From positions 1 through 64,000 of IMG/VR virus record IMGVR_UViG_3300044213_000060: 64,000 bases of DNA; one strand, 5' to 3'. The notes under the pieces were generated by a model. It was not told the origin of the DNA and searched no databases. It saw only the letters and a program-made list of their open reading frames with translations. The position numbers were made by a program, and so were the translations under genes. Positions 1 to 8,029 of the stretch are shown here, piece by piece (position 1 is the first letter of the stretch; each line of letters begins with the position of its first letter). The DNA is from a virus.

Positions 1-461
1 TCGCCTGGCTCATCTAAATCACCATCACCGTCGATATCGCCTGCTGGCTCTTCGCCGCTTTCGTTGCCCATCAAATCAGCAAATTCTGCTTTTAGGTCTT
101 CTAGTGCGTCTTCAATGCTACGAAACTTGTCTTCTAAGTCGTCTTCACCGGCTTCACCACCAAAGTCGTGATCCATTTCGCCACCTTCGTCTCCAAAGTC
201 GTGATCCATTTCGTCGCCGCCTAGTGCTGGCTCTTCTCCTGCTTCATCGTTCTCTCCTAGGCCGTCAGTTTCGTCTTGGGTAATTTCATCAACTAGCCCA
301 GAAACCTGATTGCCACCAATTTCTTCTTCCATGGCCTCTTCATCCATGATAGATTCGTAGATATCGCGGCTGCGCTCTACTACGATTTCGTGAAATAGTT
401 CACGTGCTGCTTGCTCATTATCATTGATAATGTGCTCAATCAACTGTTCATATTTGTTCAT
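1..461 (-). CDS. gp67: Prohead core protein, gp67-like (partial, C-terminus beyond window)
   Basis: The reading frame starts at ATG 461 after a good ribosome site (AGGAG, 8 bases upstream) and runs off the left edge. The visible 153 residues begin MNKYEQLIEHIINDNEQAAR and continue with a helical stretch and then a very acidic Glu/Asp/Gly tail. The N-terminal helix pattern (EQLIEHI..ND..AARELF) resembles T4 gp67, an 80-residue acidic prohead scaffold-core protein, but this copy is much longer. The position next to the portal gene, on the same strand, matches the T4 order 20-67-68-21. In T4 this protein acts inside the assembling prohead and is cleaved by the gp21 protease; that role is inferred here. 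An in-frame 33-base duplication lies in the acidic part. Confidence 0.68.
   Translation of the reverse strand, partial: MNKYEQLIEHIINDNEQAARELFHEIVVERSRDIYESIMDEEAMEEEIGGNQVSGLVDEITQDETDGLGENDEAGEEPALGGDEMDHDFGDEGGEMDHDFGGEAGEDDLEDKFRSIEDALEDLKAEFADLMGNESGEEPAGDIDGDGDLDEPG
160..213 (-). repeat. In-frame direct repeat in the acidic core protein
   Basis: A 21-base sequence occurs at 160-180 and again, identically, at 193-213, giving a 33-base period (11 codons). It encodes EMDHDFG twice inside the acidic tail. The exact identity suggests recent tandem duplication. Confidence 0.85.
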
Positions 462-493
462 AAGAACTCCTTCTAAATATGGTTTCGTAAAGA

Positions 494-499
494 TATTTA
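494..499 (-). promoter_or_regulatory. Candidate late promoter element (GTAAATATC)
   Basis: On the minus strand the sequence reads TAGTAAATATC, a partial match to the T4 late -10 element TATAAATA, about 33 bases before the start of the gp67-like gene. That distance is similar to better matches elsewhere in the window. The flanking 462-600 stretch is AT-rich and holds no gene. Confidence 0.4.
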
Positions 500-600
500 C
501 TAATATACGTATATATCTCGGTTATAACGGTGTTTTTGCGGTATTTTTTAAGGGATTTATTACAGAAATATTAAATTTACAGTAAAGATATGTAATTTTG

Positions 601-843
601 TTATATTCCAGGCATAGCACCGCCCTCAGGTGCAGGAGCTTTGTATTGTTTAGATATGTTTTTTAATTTCTTTTCGTGCTCAAATTTACGCACATCATTG
701 GCCATTCTTAGCTTGTTTAGATGTGCTAGAGTTAGTCTTGTTTTGCGTAGATCACTGAGTTTCATAACAGAATGATCATCTTTTTCTGTACGATATCCAG
801 CAGGCATTTTCTCAGGATTTTCAAATAAATTTACTAGTAACAT
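601..843 (-). CDS. Small basic protein between portal and prohead core genes
   Basis: An 80-residue protein, rich in Lys and Arg in the middle (KLKNISKQYK) and ending in a Pro/Gly segment. It starts at ATG 843, 24 bases after the portal stop, and no strong ribosome site is visible. I do not recognise the family. Its place between gene 20 and the gp67-like gene suggests a head-assembly role, possibly a core component like T4 gp68, but only position supports this. Strand and spacing make it part of the head operon. Confidence 0.6.
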   Translation of the reverse strand: MLLVNLFENPEKMPAGYRTEKDDHSVMKLSDLRKTRLTLAHLNKLRMANDVRKFEHEKKLKNISKQYKAPAPEGGAMPGI

Positions 844-866
844 ATAGTTTATTTACTCAAAATGTA

Positions 867-2576
867 TCAAACCGCCGAAGCTGGTGCTGCTGCTGCAGGT
901 GCTCCACCTGGGCCGCCGCCGCCCACTGCTGGTGCTGCCGGAGCAACGCCAAGATCCCCCAAGTCACCTTCAGGAGGAGTCACTGCTTCCAAATCACTGC
1001 TGAGTCCACCAGGAGTCACGCCTACACTACGCAAGTTTGGTTCTGCACTGGGTGCATTTTCAACATCGCCTTGTTCTTCGGTCCATTGTGTTTCATTTTC
1101 GCTCATTTCAGCTTCACTCATACCTAAATAACGTTTCATTAAGAAACGTTTACTAAAGTAAGGGTATTGTTCAAGTTGTGTAAATGTGCCAATACGTGCA
1201 CTATCTACGTCTGCTTGACGATATTGTGCAAAGTTTTGTGGTTCTTCAAATACTAGATCAAATAGTTGTCCATCAATATTAATGCCTCTCCAACGCATAA
1301 ACATCTTAAACTCGTGATCAAGTTTGTCAATAATCATTGCTTGTAAACGCTTACAATATTGATTAAAACGCCATTCTTGTATTAATGCAGTTCCAACTCT
1401 CCCGTCTGTTACTGCTTGTGTACCATCATCTACTCCTGTTGGCAAATAACTACTTGGAATACGTAAACCACGGAATAACTTGTTAGTAAAGAAGCGTAAG
1501 TCTGTGATTTCACCTAGATTTTGCCCGCCTGCTAGTGCTTCAACACTGGATCCGCGGCCATCTGCGGTGACCGGGAAGAAAAAGTCTTCGTTTGTGCTTA
1601 ATGGATTATATGTAGCATCCATCATATTCTGCCCACCACCAGTTTGTGTAGGAATACGACGTTGGTGTATTTCGTTTTTGATACGTTCTACAAAAGCCAT
1701 AGCCATGTGTGTTGGCATGTTGCCTACATCAATTTTAAACACACGACGTTCCGGCGCACGTTGCACACGATAGATAATAATAGCATCTTCAAGCAATTCT
1801 TTTTGTTTAAAGACTTTAAAAATATTCTCTAGTACAGAGTTTCCAAAAGGCCAATATACATCCAACCCTTCAGTTAAACTTACATGAACTACGTGTTCTG
1901 CATTAATAACTGCTTCGTTTTGTGCATGTTGAAATCTTGATCCACCACCCATACTACTGCTAGGTTGCACATAAGCACCCGATGGACCACCAACTTGGGG
2001 GTGATTCATAAATGTATCACTGGTACTAACTGCAGTCACAGTTAAGTTTTGAAAGTTAGGATTTAAATCTTTAACAATATACTGTTCAGGTTTTTTACCT
2101 TCGGCTTCGTTAACAATAACTTTGCTAACTTTACTCATTTCTGTCCAAAACAATTTAAATGTTTCAGGATCACGAATAAACACTTGGTCGCCATATTTTA
2201 GTACATTGCGCACAATTTTAAATATGCGTTTGTTAAATTCGTTTAATGCTACCCATTGTTGAAGTTGTTCTTTGATAATTTTAACTTCGTTGTCTGTGGG
2301 TTTTTCTTTATAACTGATATTAAATGCAGTATGATTTTCTAAATTCTTTTGTGTGCAGAATTCTGCTAAAATATCCAAGGCCGCGTTGATTTCACTGTCC
2401 ATGTCCATTTGTTCGTATTGATTATAACGCTCAATACGATTTGGGTGTCCAATATAAACTTCAGGTAACTTGCTTTGATAGTTGCGATACCCAGGATCAA
2501 CAGAACGATTGTTGCCCAAAGGACTTACGTTAGTTGGTAAATTAGACGATTTAAAATACTTTTTCCACGTGGCCAT
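867..2576 (-). CDS. gp20: Portal vertex protein gp20
   Basis: A 569-residue protein with the T4-like portal signature near the N-terminus: pairs such as YNQYEQMDMDSEINAALDIL followed by AEFCTQKN, and later YLPTGVDDG. The portal is a dodecameric ring at one head vertex through which DNA is packaged and ejected, and on which prohead assembly starts. T4 gp20 is 524 residues; the extra length here is mostly a Pro/Gly/Ala-rich C-terminal tail (last ~45 residues), unusual for a portal and probably disordered. It begins at ATG 2576 after GGAAGA. A TAAATA element lies at 2595-2600, so it may have its own late start. Confidence 0.93.
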   Translation of the reverse strand: MATWKKYFKSSNLPTNVSPLGNNRSVDPGYRNYQSKLPEVYIGHPNRIERYNQYEQMDMDSEINAALDILAEFCTQKNLENHTAFNISYKEKPTDNEVKIIKEQLQQWVALNEFNKRIFKIVRNVLKYGDQVFIRDPETFKLFWTEMSKVSKVIVNEAEGKKPEQYIVKDLNPNFQNLTVTAVSTSDTFMNHPQVGGPSGAYVQPSSSMGGGSRFQHAQNEAVINAEHVVHVSLTEGLDVYWPFGNSVLENIFKVFKQKELLEDAIIIYRVQRAPERRVFKIDVGNMPTHMAMAFVERIKNEIHQRRIPTQTGGGQNMMDATYNPLSTNEDFFFPVTADGRGSSVEALAGGQNLGEITDLRFFTNKLFRGLRIPSSYLPTGVDDGTQAVTDGRVGTALIQEWRFNQYCKRLQAMIIDKLDHEFKMFMRWRGINIDGQLFDLVFEEPQNFAQYRQADVDSARIGTFTQLEQYPYFSKRFLMKRYLGMSEAEMSENETQWTEEQGDVENAPSAEPNLRSVGVTPGGLSSDLEAVTPPEGDLGDLGVAPAAPAVGGGGPGGAPAAAAPASAV

Positions 2577-2607
2577 ATTATTCTTCCAGTAGTATATTTA
2601 CCATGTT

Positions 2608-5448
2608 TTATGCGGTAGCACTAAGAAGCTTGCGCGATATATCTTTGTGATCTTTTAATATATTCAACATATCTGCGTTTTGTCCAACAATCTGTTTAAA
2701 CAAATTTGCCAATTCAGTCATTTTAGATGCCATATCATCTGTTTGTACACGTGATGTTACTGCACCTCGACCAGTTACCAATTCTGGACCACGTTCTCCA
2801 ACAATTGTGGGACCTTCAAAATACCCACCATCATCCCGGTGTTCTATATGTGGAGGATCACCTCTTAAGGTATTAAATCCGTATTTTGCTAATAATCCTG
2901 CGCTGTTTAACTCACTAACCTGTTGACTGTTTAAATCAAGTGCACGACCTTTTCCGTGCCAACTGGCACCAGGTTTGCCTACTGGGTTTCCTTTTTTGCC
3001 CCCACGAACCCATTCATCGTACAACTTTTGTTGTTCTTCGTCACTGCGGTATGATGTATTAACCTGCACAGGTTTTCCGTACTCGCTGATCATTTTTAAG
3101 AAATCAGTACCAACGTCTTGATCAAGATTTTTAAAATGCGCTTCATCGCCTAACTGTGTTCCTGAAAAATTAACAAGTTTAAGTGCATCCGACAGCCCGC
3201 CACCGCCTTGTTGTAGCGTATCTCCAATTGTTTTATGTGGACCACCAAAAAATCCTAATATACTCTGGCCAGCTTTTTTTTCATCTAACAAACCAAATGT
3301 TAAACCTGAAGCTATACTACCTGCAGCACTTGCAGCACGTTCGCCACCGGTCGCATCTCTTCCGCTGGCTATACCAAGATTTTCCTCAGCATGCGTGGCT
3401 CCTTGGTATCCTTCATATATTGAAGTAGCCGCTGCCAACGGTAAAGCCGCTTTGCCGGCTACTCGTCCTAAAAATTTCCCGGCTCGTCCAATTTTGCCTA
3501 ACAAGCCGCCTTTTTTACTAACTGCACCGGCTGCATCTTCAGCTGCGTCTAGTAATCCGCTACCACCTGGTGTTTTTCCTAGATGAGATAATACCAATGG
3601 TATTGCGGATGCAATAACCCCCGGCAATATAGACATAGCAAGTATTTTCCAGTCCATGCCTTTTATTGTGTCTTTTATAGCATCTACCATTCTACCTTCA
3701 GACACATCTCGTAGTACTTTAACTGACTCTTGTACTTGTTTCATGGTCTCATCAACTGCACTGGCAAATAGTCCTAGATTATTAGCAGCTAACCCTTCCA
3801 TGTCAGCTAAGAATTGTTGATTTTTTTCTACTAACGAAACTTCGGGCCCAGCACCACCTTGAGCACCTTGATTTTGCCGTTCAGCAATAAGTGTAGCAGT
3901 TTTTTGTGCATCTGCAAATCTGTTTGCCCATTGAGTTTGATTGTTTATAGATTTAGCAGCATCTGCACCAGCACCACTTTGTACTCGACCAAGCGTTTTA
4001 CCTAATTGATTAGATTGTTCTAGTATTTCTTTTTGATTACTTTGATAAGACTTAATTACTCCTGCTTGATCTAAATTATTTTGTTTAGCAAGTTCAAATT
4101 GTTCATCTTGTGCTTTTCGTATACCATCATTAGTAGCACGACTAATAGCTAGATCTTTGCTTATAACCTGACCGTATATTTGTTTTTCTCTGAACGCACG
4201 TTGATCTTCTGTACTCATTAGAGCCATTGCTTCAACTGTTTTTTTGCGTTCTTTTTCGTTTAATCCATTTAGATAACTATTAAATGCCAAAGTATCGTTA
4301 TCTTGACGCAGTTTTTCCATTCTTGCTTTTGCGTCTTGACCAGTAATATCTGCGATAGTTTTTAGACTTCTAGCGTATTCTGCGGTTTGTGCAGCTACTT
4401 CAGCATTACTGGCTTTTAACTGTCCACTAGGACCGGCCATTAACGCCATAGTTTGTGCATATGCATCGGCTTGATCCTGTGCAGTCATGCCCAGTGCATA
4501 CATGCCTTCTTTGGCGGCTCTGCCACCAGTTTCCATTGCATCTGCTAGACGTTTGCTAGCACCGCCTACACTTAAACCAGTCTTTGATAAATTATCTTTG
4601 TTTGCTGAAACTGCTTTACTAAATTGTTCTAGAGTTAATCCTGCACGTTGGCTAGTATGAATCATTTCCATCATACCGCCGGCAAATACAGCACCCGAAG
4701 ATGACATTTCTTGGAAATTGCTGATCAACTTCCTTGTTTCTGTCATCATAAAGCCGATGCCGGCTTTTACCAATTCAGCTAATGCAGATGATACTGTTCC
4801 TGCAGCAGCTCCTAGTGCCGAAACTGCAACCCCGGCAACTCCCAGTGCCCCGCCAGCTCCAGCAACTGCTTTTCCAAAGTCCATCATAGCACCGGCGCCA
4901 ACTTGTATGCCACCGTTAAATTGATCAACTTGTGCCGTCATTGTTGCGGCAGCTGCGTCCATGGCATCGCCACCGGCCAAAGCCGCTTTACCACCGGCAA
5001 AAAATGCTTTAGATGCTCCTGCTATAGCAGTTCCGGCTAGTGTGCCCAATGATGTTTTAAATATTTCTGTTGCTTTATTTCTAGCATTGGCGTTTTCTAA
5101 TTGACTCTTGGCTTCAATTAATGCTGATTTTTTGTGTTGATCAGATGTATTGTTTATTTGTTTGCGTAGATAATCCAGTTCTTCTTCTAGATCTTCAGCA
5201 GTTTTAGTACCTTTTTTATACTCGGCATTTAAATCTTCAATTGTTTTTGTTATTTGTTCGTAGGTCTTTTTAAATTTTTTATTGGCATCTTGTGTGGCTT
5301 TAATAAACTTCAGAGTTTCGGCCGCAGACACTTGATCGCTCTTGCCCATTTTTTTCAAATTTACAAGATGCTTATCTATTAAATCTGCATATTCTTTACT
5401 AGACGCTCGCAGTCGTTCCAGTTCGTCGTTTATTTCTTTGTCATCCAT
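2608..5448 (-). CDS. Tail tape-measure-like protein with M15 peptidase domain
   Basis: A 946-residue protein. Residues 1-120 are charged and predicted coiled coil; 130-240 and 610-720 are Ala/Gly-rich hydrophobic stretches typical of tape measures; 260-600 are mostly helical. Near residues 795-870 there is a D-Ala-D-Ala carboxypeptidase-like (M15/VanY) domain: SYRSDEEQQKLYDEW, then SWHGKGRALDLN with the zinc ligands His and Asp, then HIEH. The C-terminus has GYFEGPTIVGERGPE, a motif often seen at tape-measure ends. I infer a role in setting tail length and cutting peptidoglycan during DNA entry (T4 gp29 position and function). It starts at ATG 5448, 38 bases after a perfect TATAAATA. Exact equivalence to gp29 is not shown. 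Confidence 0.75.
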   Translation of the reverse strand: MDDKEINDELERLRASSKEYADLIDKHLVNLKKMGKSDQVSAAETLKFIKATQDANKKFKKTYEQITKTIEDLNAEYKKGTKTAEDLEEELDYLRKQINNTSDQHKKSALIEAKSQLENANARNKATEIFKTSLGTLAGTAIAGASKAFFAGGKAALAGGDAMDAAAATMTAQVDQFNGGIQVGAGAMMDFGKAVAGAGGALGVAGVAVSALGAAAGTVSSALAELVKAGIGFMMTETRKLISNFQEMSSSGAVFAGGMMEMIHTSQRAGLTLEQFSKAVSANKDNLSKTGLSVGGASKRLADAMETGGRAAKEGMYALGMTAQDQADAYAQTMALMAGPSGQLKASNAEVAAQTAEYARSLKTIADITGQDAKARMEKLRQDNDTLAFNSYLNGLNEKERKKTVEAMALMSTEDQRAFREKQIYGQVISKDLAISRATNDGIRKAQDEQFELAKQNNLDQAGVIKSYQSNQKEILEQSNQLGKTLGRVQSGAGADAAKSINNQTQWANRFADAQKTATLIAERQNQGAQGGAGPEVSLVEKNQQFLADMEGLAANNLGLFASAVDETMKQVQESVKVLRDVSEGRMVDAIKDTIKGMDWKILAMSILPGVIASAIPLVLSHLGKTPGGSGLLDAAEDAAGAVSKKGGLLGKIGRAGKFLGRVAGKAALPLAAATSIYEGYQGATHAEENLGIASGRDATGGERAASAAGSIASGLTFGLLDEKKAGQSILGFFGGPHKTIGDTLQQGGGGLSDALKLVNFSGTQLGDEAHFKNLDQDVGTDFLKMISEYGKPVQVNTSYRSDEEQQKLYDEWVRGGKKGNPVGKPGASWHGKGRALDLNSQQVSELNSAGLLAKYGFNTLRGDPPHIEHRDDGGYFEGPTIVGERGPELVTGRGAVTSRVQTDDMASKMTELANLFKQIVGQNADMLNILKDHKDISRKLLSATA

Positions 5449-5459
5449 GGATTTTTACC

Positions 5460-5467
5460 AATAAATA
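5460..5467 (+). promoter_or_regulatory. Candidate late promoter (AATAAATA) for the gp26 operon
   Basis: AATAAATA lies 36 bases before the gp26-like start on the plus strand. It has seven of eight matches to the T4 late element, and its spacing matches that of the opposing minus-strand promoter. Confidence 0.55.
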
Positions 5468-5485
5468 TTACAGTACCTTCAATTA

Positions 5486-5493
5486 TATTTATA
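5486..5493 (-). promoter_or_regulatory. Late promoter TATAAATA for the tape-measure gene
   Basis: The minus strand reads TATAAATA exactly, the T4 gp55-dependent late -10 element, 38 bases before ATG 5448. It lies back to back with the plus-strand element at 5460-5467. Confidence 0.75.
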
Positions 5494-5503
5494 GGATAAA
5501 AAC

Positions 5504-6352
5504 ATGTCAGAAATTTCGAATAACCCGTTAGCCAAACATTTTAGGCAACCTGCACTGTATATTAACTTAACCAGCGGTGGACGATACTGGAAAAATGGTA
5601 GTCTAGAATTACCTGCAACTGGGGGTATTCCAGTCTTCCCGATGACAACCAAAGATGAAATTACCTTACGGACTCCAGACGCATTGGTAAATGGAACTAG
5701 TGTAGTCGAAGTAATTCAAAGTTGTGTGCCAAATATCAAAAATGCCTGGGAAATGCCCAGTGTTGATGTTGATAGCACACTGATTGCTATTAGACTTGCT
5801 AGTTATGGAAAATACATGACTATTAAAAGCAAATGCCCTGCATGCAATGAAGAACATGATTATGATGTAGATCTAAATACTGTACTCGATGGTATTAGTA
5901 TGCCTGATTATTCTACACCAGTTAAGTTGCCTAATTTATCAATAACACTAAAACCAATGAATTATCAACAGGTCAGTCGTGCTGGGAATATTAGCCTAGA
6001 AGAAGAAAAACTAATACAAGCACTAGCAAATCCTGACGTTGATGAAGATACTCGTAAAATTGAGTATGAAAAACATATTAATAAAATGATAGATCTCAAT
6101 ATCGAAAACGTTGTTAGCTGCACAGATTATATTGCTACCAGCGATGGTGAACGAGTATCAAATCCAGATTTTATTCAAGAATTTTATACTCAAGCAGATG
6201 CCGGAGTTATGCGAGCTGTACAGGCCAAAATTAGAGAATTAGCCGAAGCTATTGCAATTAAGCCAATGGATGCTACCTGTGATAGTTGTGATAATAAATT
6301 TCAATTAACTATAGAATTTGATTACGCAAGTTTTTTCGCTCAAGGCTTTTGA
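5504..6352 (+). CDS. gp26: Baseplate hub protein, gp26-like
   Basis: A 282-residue protein with the T4_baseplate (gp26) family look: an N-terminal LTSGGRYW segment, a middle region, and two cysteine pairs, C111PAC114 and C259DSC262, that could together bind one zinc. In T4, gp26 is needed for assembly of the central baseplate hub. T4 gp26 is 208 residues, so this one is longer, as in marine relatives. It starts at ATG 5504 after AGGA. The following gene overlaps its stop codon (TTGA), so the two are probably translated together. Confidence 0.75.
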   Translation: MSEISNNPLAKHFRQPALYINLTSGGRYWKNGSLELPATGGIPVFPMTTKDEITLRTPDALVNGTSVVEVIQSCVPNIKNAWEMPSVDVDSTLIAIRLASYGKYMTIKSKCPACNEEHDYDVDLNTVLDGISMPDYSTPVKLPNLSITLKPMNYQQVSRAGNISLEEEKLIQALANPDVDEDTRKIEYEKHINKMIDLNIENVVSCTDYIATSDGERVSNPDFIQEFYTQADAGVMRAVQAKIRELAEAIAIKPMDATCDSCDNKFQLTIEFDYASFFAQGF

Positions 6353-6567
6353 ACTCAACCGCAGATGAAATTGATGCGTTAATCAACGAATATGAATTAA
6401 GTTCAAAAGCCTTACGTGAAGAAGCATTACGAATGTGTTGGTATATGAGAGGTGGACTCACTTATACTGAAGCTATGTATTTGAGCAATAGTGAAAAAGA
6501 TTTAATCAATAAAATAATCAAAGATAACATGCAAACAACCAAAGACTCAGGACTTCCTTTTTTCTAA
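6349..6567 (+). CDS. Small baseplate hub assembly protein, possibly gp51-like
   Basis: A 72-residue protein that begins with TTG overlapping the gp26 stop codon; no ATG is available in frame near the start. It contains the segment CWYMRGGLTYTEAMYLS and ends SGLPFF, a pattern I associate with the short protein that follows gp26 in marine T4-like phages and is usually assigned to gp51. T4 gp51 is much longer (249 residues), so the name rests on position and a remembered motif. The role would be hub assembly. Coupled translation with gp26 is likely. Confidence 0.55.
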   Translation: MNSTADEIDALINEYELSSKALREEALRMCWYMRGGLTYTEAMYLSNSEKDLINKIIKDNMQTTKDSGLPFF

Positions 6568-6568
6568 T

Positions 6569-7081
6569 ATGAATTTAAAATCAATAATTACAGAAACTGC
6601 CGATTGGCCAAAACCAGGAATTAATTTCCTTGACATAATTCCCATACTCGAAACTCCACTGGCATTCGACTACTGCGTAAAGCAGTTTATGCCGTTTGCA
6701 GAACAATCATCAAGTATTGTTGCAATTGAAAGTCGTGGATTTCCAATTGGCGCAGTATTAGCACAACAACTAAAACTACCATTGGTATTAGTTCGTAAAC
6801 CAAATAAATTACCAAGACCGGTATACTCTCAGAGTTATACAACTGAATACAGCACTGACTCCGTCGAAATTAAACAATCAGCAAACGTAAGAGACTACCC
6901 GTTAATTGTTGATGATTTACTTGCAACCGGCGGCACTGTAACGGCCGCAGCAGATTTATTAAAAAATAACTTTGCGGTTAATTTAGTTAGATGTGCAGTT
7001 ATAATAAATCTTAGTTTTTTACCTGGTGCAGAGTTGTTAAAGCAAAATCAAATTGAATTATTAAGTTTGGAAACTTATTAA
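6569..7081 (+). CDS. apt: Adenine phosphoribosyltransferase
   Basis: A 170-residue cytosolic enzyme that would convert adenine and PRPP to AMP. Visible family marks are the start KSIITETADWPKPGINFLDI, AIESRGFPIGAVLA (residues 52-65), the RKPNKLPRP flexible-loop region (76-83) and the PRPP-binding loop IVDDLLATGGTV (113-124). Length is normal for Apt. It begins one base after the previous gene's stop and its stop overlaps the start of the nucleosidase gene (TAATG), so the two are co-expressed. Together they form a salvage pair: nucleosidase releases adenine, Apt returns it to the nucleotide pool. The placement inside a structural operon is odd. Confidence 0.9.
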   Translation: MNLKSIITETADWPKPGINFLDIIPILETPLAFDYCVKQFMPFAEQSSSIVAIESRGFPIGAVLAQQLKLPLVLVRKPNKLPRPVYSQSYTTEYSTDSVEIKQSANVRDYPLIVDDLLATGGTVTAAADLLKNNFAVNLVRCAVIINLSFLPGAELLKQNQIELLSLETY

Positions 7082-7611
7082 TGGATAATATTATATTATT
7101 AGCACTTAAAGAAGAAGCTCCTGCATTAGCTGCAAGACCAGATGTGTTTTTTACTGGAGTTGGCAAAGTAAATGCAGCTATTGTTGCGGCACAGTTAATT
7201 GAACGTTATAAACCTACACAAGTAATTAACTTTGGCACTGCAGGTGGTATTACTGTTGTATCAGGACTGCATCAAGTAACTCGTTTTGTACAACGAGATA
7301 TGAATTGTTCAGCACTAGGGTTCGCAGTAGGGCAAACACCTTACGAGACTGAACTAGCACTAGGCACAGGACTAACTTGTAGCTCAGGAGATAGTTTTGT
7401 TGACAATCCAGTGTTAAACGTACCCGCAGACCTAGTAGATATGGAAGCATATGCTATAGCCAAGGCATGCCATTTAGCTAATACCAAATTTCTTTGTTAT
7501 AAGTTTATTAGTGATACTGCTGATCATAATGCCAGCACCGAATGGGTTACTATGATCTCAGCTGGTGAAAAGTATTACTTAGAAAAGCTAAAACAACTAC
7601 AAATCATATAA
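7081..7611 (+). CDS. mtnN: 5'-methylthioadenosine/S-adenosylhomocysteine nucleosidase-like enzyme
   Basis: A 176-residue PNP/UDP-phosphorylase-fold protein. Visible marks are E11/E12 near the N-terminus (as Glu12 of the E. coli enzyme), FGTAGG (51-56), VDMEAYA (119-125, the Met-Glu ribose-binding pair) and ISDTAD (143-148, holding the general-acid Asp). This set fits an MTA/SAH nucleosidase, which frees adenine from methylthioadenosine, S-adenosylhomocysteine or 5'-deoxyadenosine. It is about 55 residues shorter than the E. coli enzyme, mainly in the middle, so substrate range may differ. It overlaps apt by one base. 5'-Deoxyadenosine is the by-product of radical SAM enzymes, eight of which lie downstream. 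Confidence 0.85.
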   Translation: MDNIILLALKEEAPALAARPDVFFTGVGKVNAAIVAAQLIERYKPTQVINFGTAGGITVVSGLHQVTRFVQRDMNCSALGFAVGQTPYETELALGTGLTCSSGDSFVDNPVLNVPADLVDMEAYAIAKACHLANTKFLCYKFISDTADHNASTEWVTMISAGEKYYLEKLKQLQII

Positions 7612-7628
7612 GATGTCTAAAGACATCT
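7611..7628 (+). terminator. Hairpin at the end of the nucleosidase gene
   Basis: AGATGTC, loop TAAA, GACATCT gives a 7-base-pair stem starting at the stop codon, followed by GTTGTTT. The weak T-run makes terminator function uncertain; it could equally be the first stem of the non-coding region. Confidence 0.45.
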
Positions 7629-8029
7629 GTTGTTTCGCTCTCGCTCACAACACTTTTCTTACTCGCTTTAGCGAGATAGTTTCATCCAGATTGTTTGGTC
7701 ACACTTTGCCCGCACAGGGCAAAGATTGCTTCATCCGAGTTACCTCAGTCACTTAGCGTTACTGCATTACAGAGGCGGTTGTCCGGTACCTCGAGCAGCG
7801 TCTTTTACAACGGCGGGCTTGTATCTATACGCTAACATACATACAAACCGTGTAGCATCAACTGCTACGTCTTTTTCAGCCTTAGAATCCTATTCAAACA
7901 ATCAAACTCGGGCATTACGAGTCTACATCCTTCTCGGGTAGTGATTGAGCACTCTTAACGGCAGAGATTTACGTCCGAGCGACCCTAGGTCCTCTTTTCA
8001 TGTACACAAGAAATTAGCCTGTGTGAGCC
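7629..8029. ncRNA. Hairpin-rich non-coding region, candidate structured RNA
   Basis: About 400 bases between two convergent genes with no credible coding frame, visibly more GC-rich than its flanks. Perfect stems are ctcgc/gcgag at 7662-7675, ctttgccc/gggcaaag at 7704-7724, gtagca/tgctac at 7852-7868, actcg/cgagt at 7906-7922, and gacc/ggtc near 7981. Two near-identical 14-base blocks, agatagtttcatcc (7674-7687) and agattgcttcatcc (7723-7736), each lie beside a hairpin. I found no tRNA, tmRNA tag, group I intron core or hammerhead motif. The strand is not decided: it could be read through from the nucleosidase gene or from the minus-strand operon. Confidence 0.4.

Noticed and set aside
862-1131. 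Plus-strand Pro/Gly-rich frame opposite the portal C-terminus
   Set aside because: It is the antisense of the low-complexity portal tail and has no ribosome site.
7726-7941. 71-residue plus-strand frame inside the non-coding region
   Set aside because: It needs a TTG start without a ribosome site, and it runs straight through several perfect hairpins. Its composition looks like translated structured RNA rather than a protein.
7612-8029. Group I intron, tmRNA or tRNA
   Set aside because: Both flanking genes are complete and convergent, so nothing is interrupted; I could not find intron core elements, a tmRNA tag frame or a cloverleaf with a T-arm.
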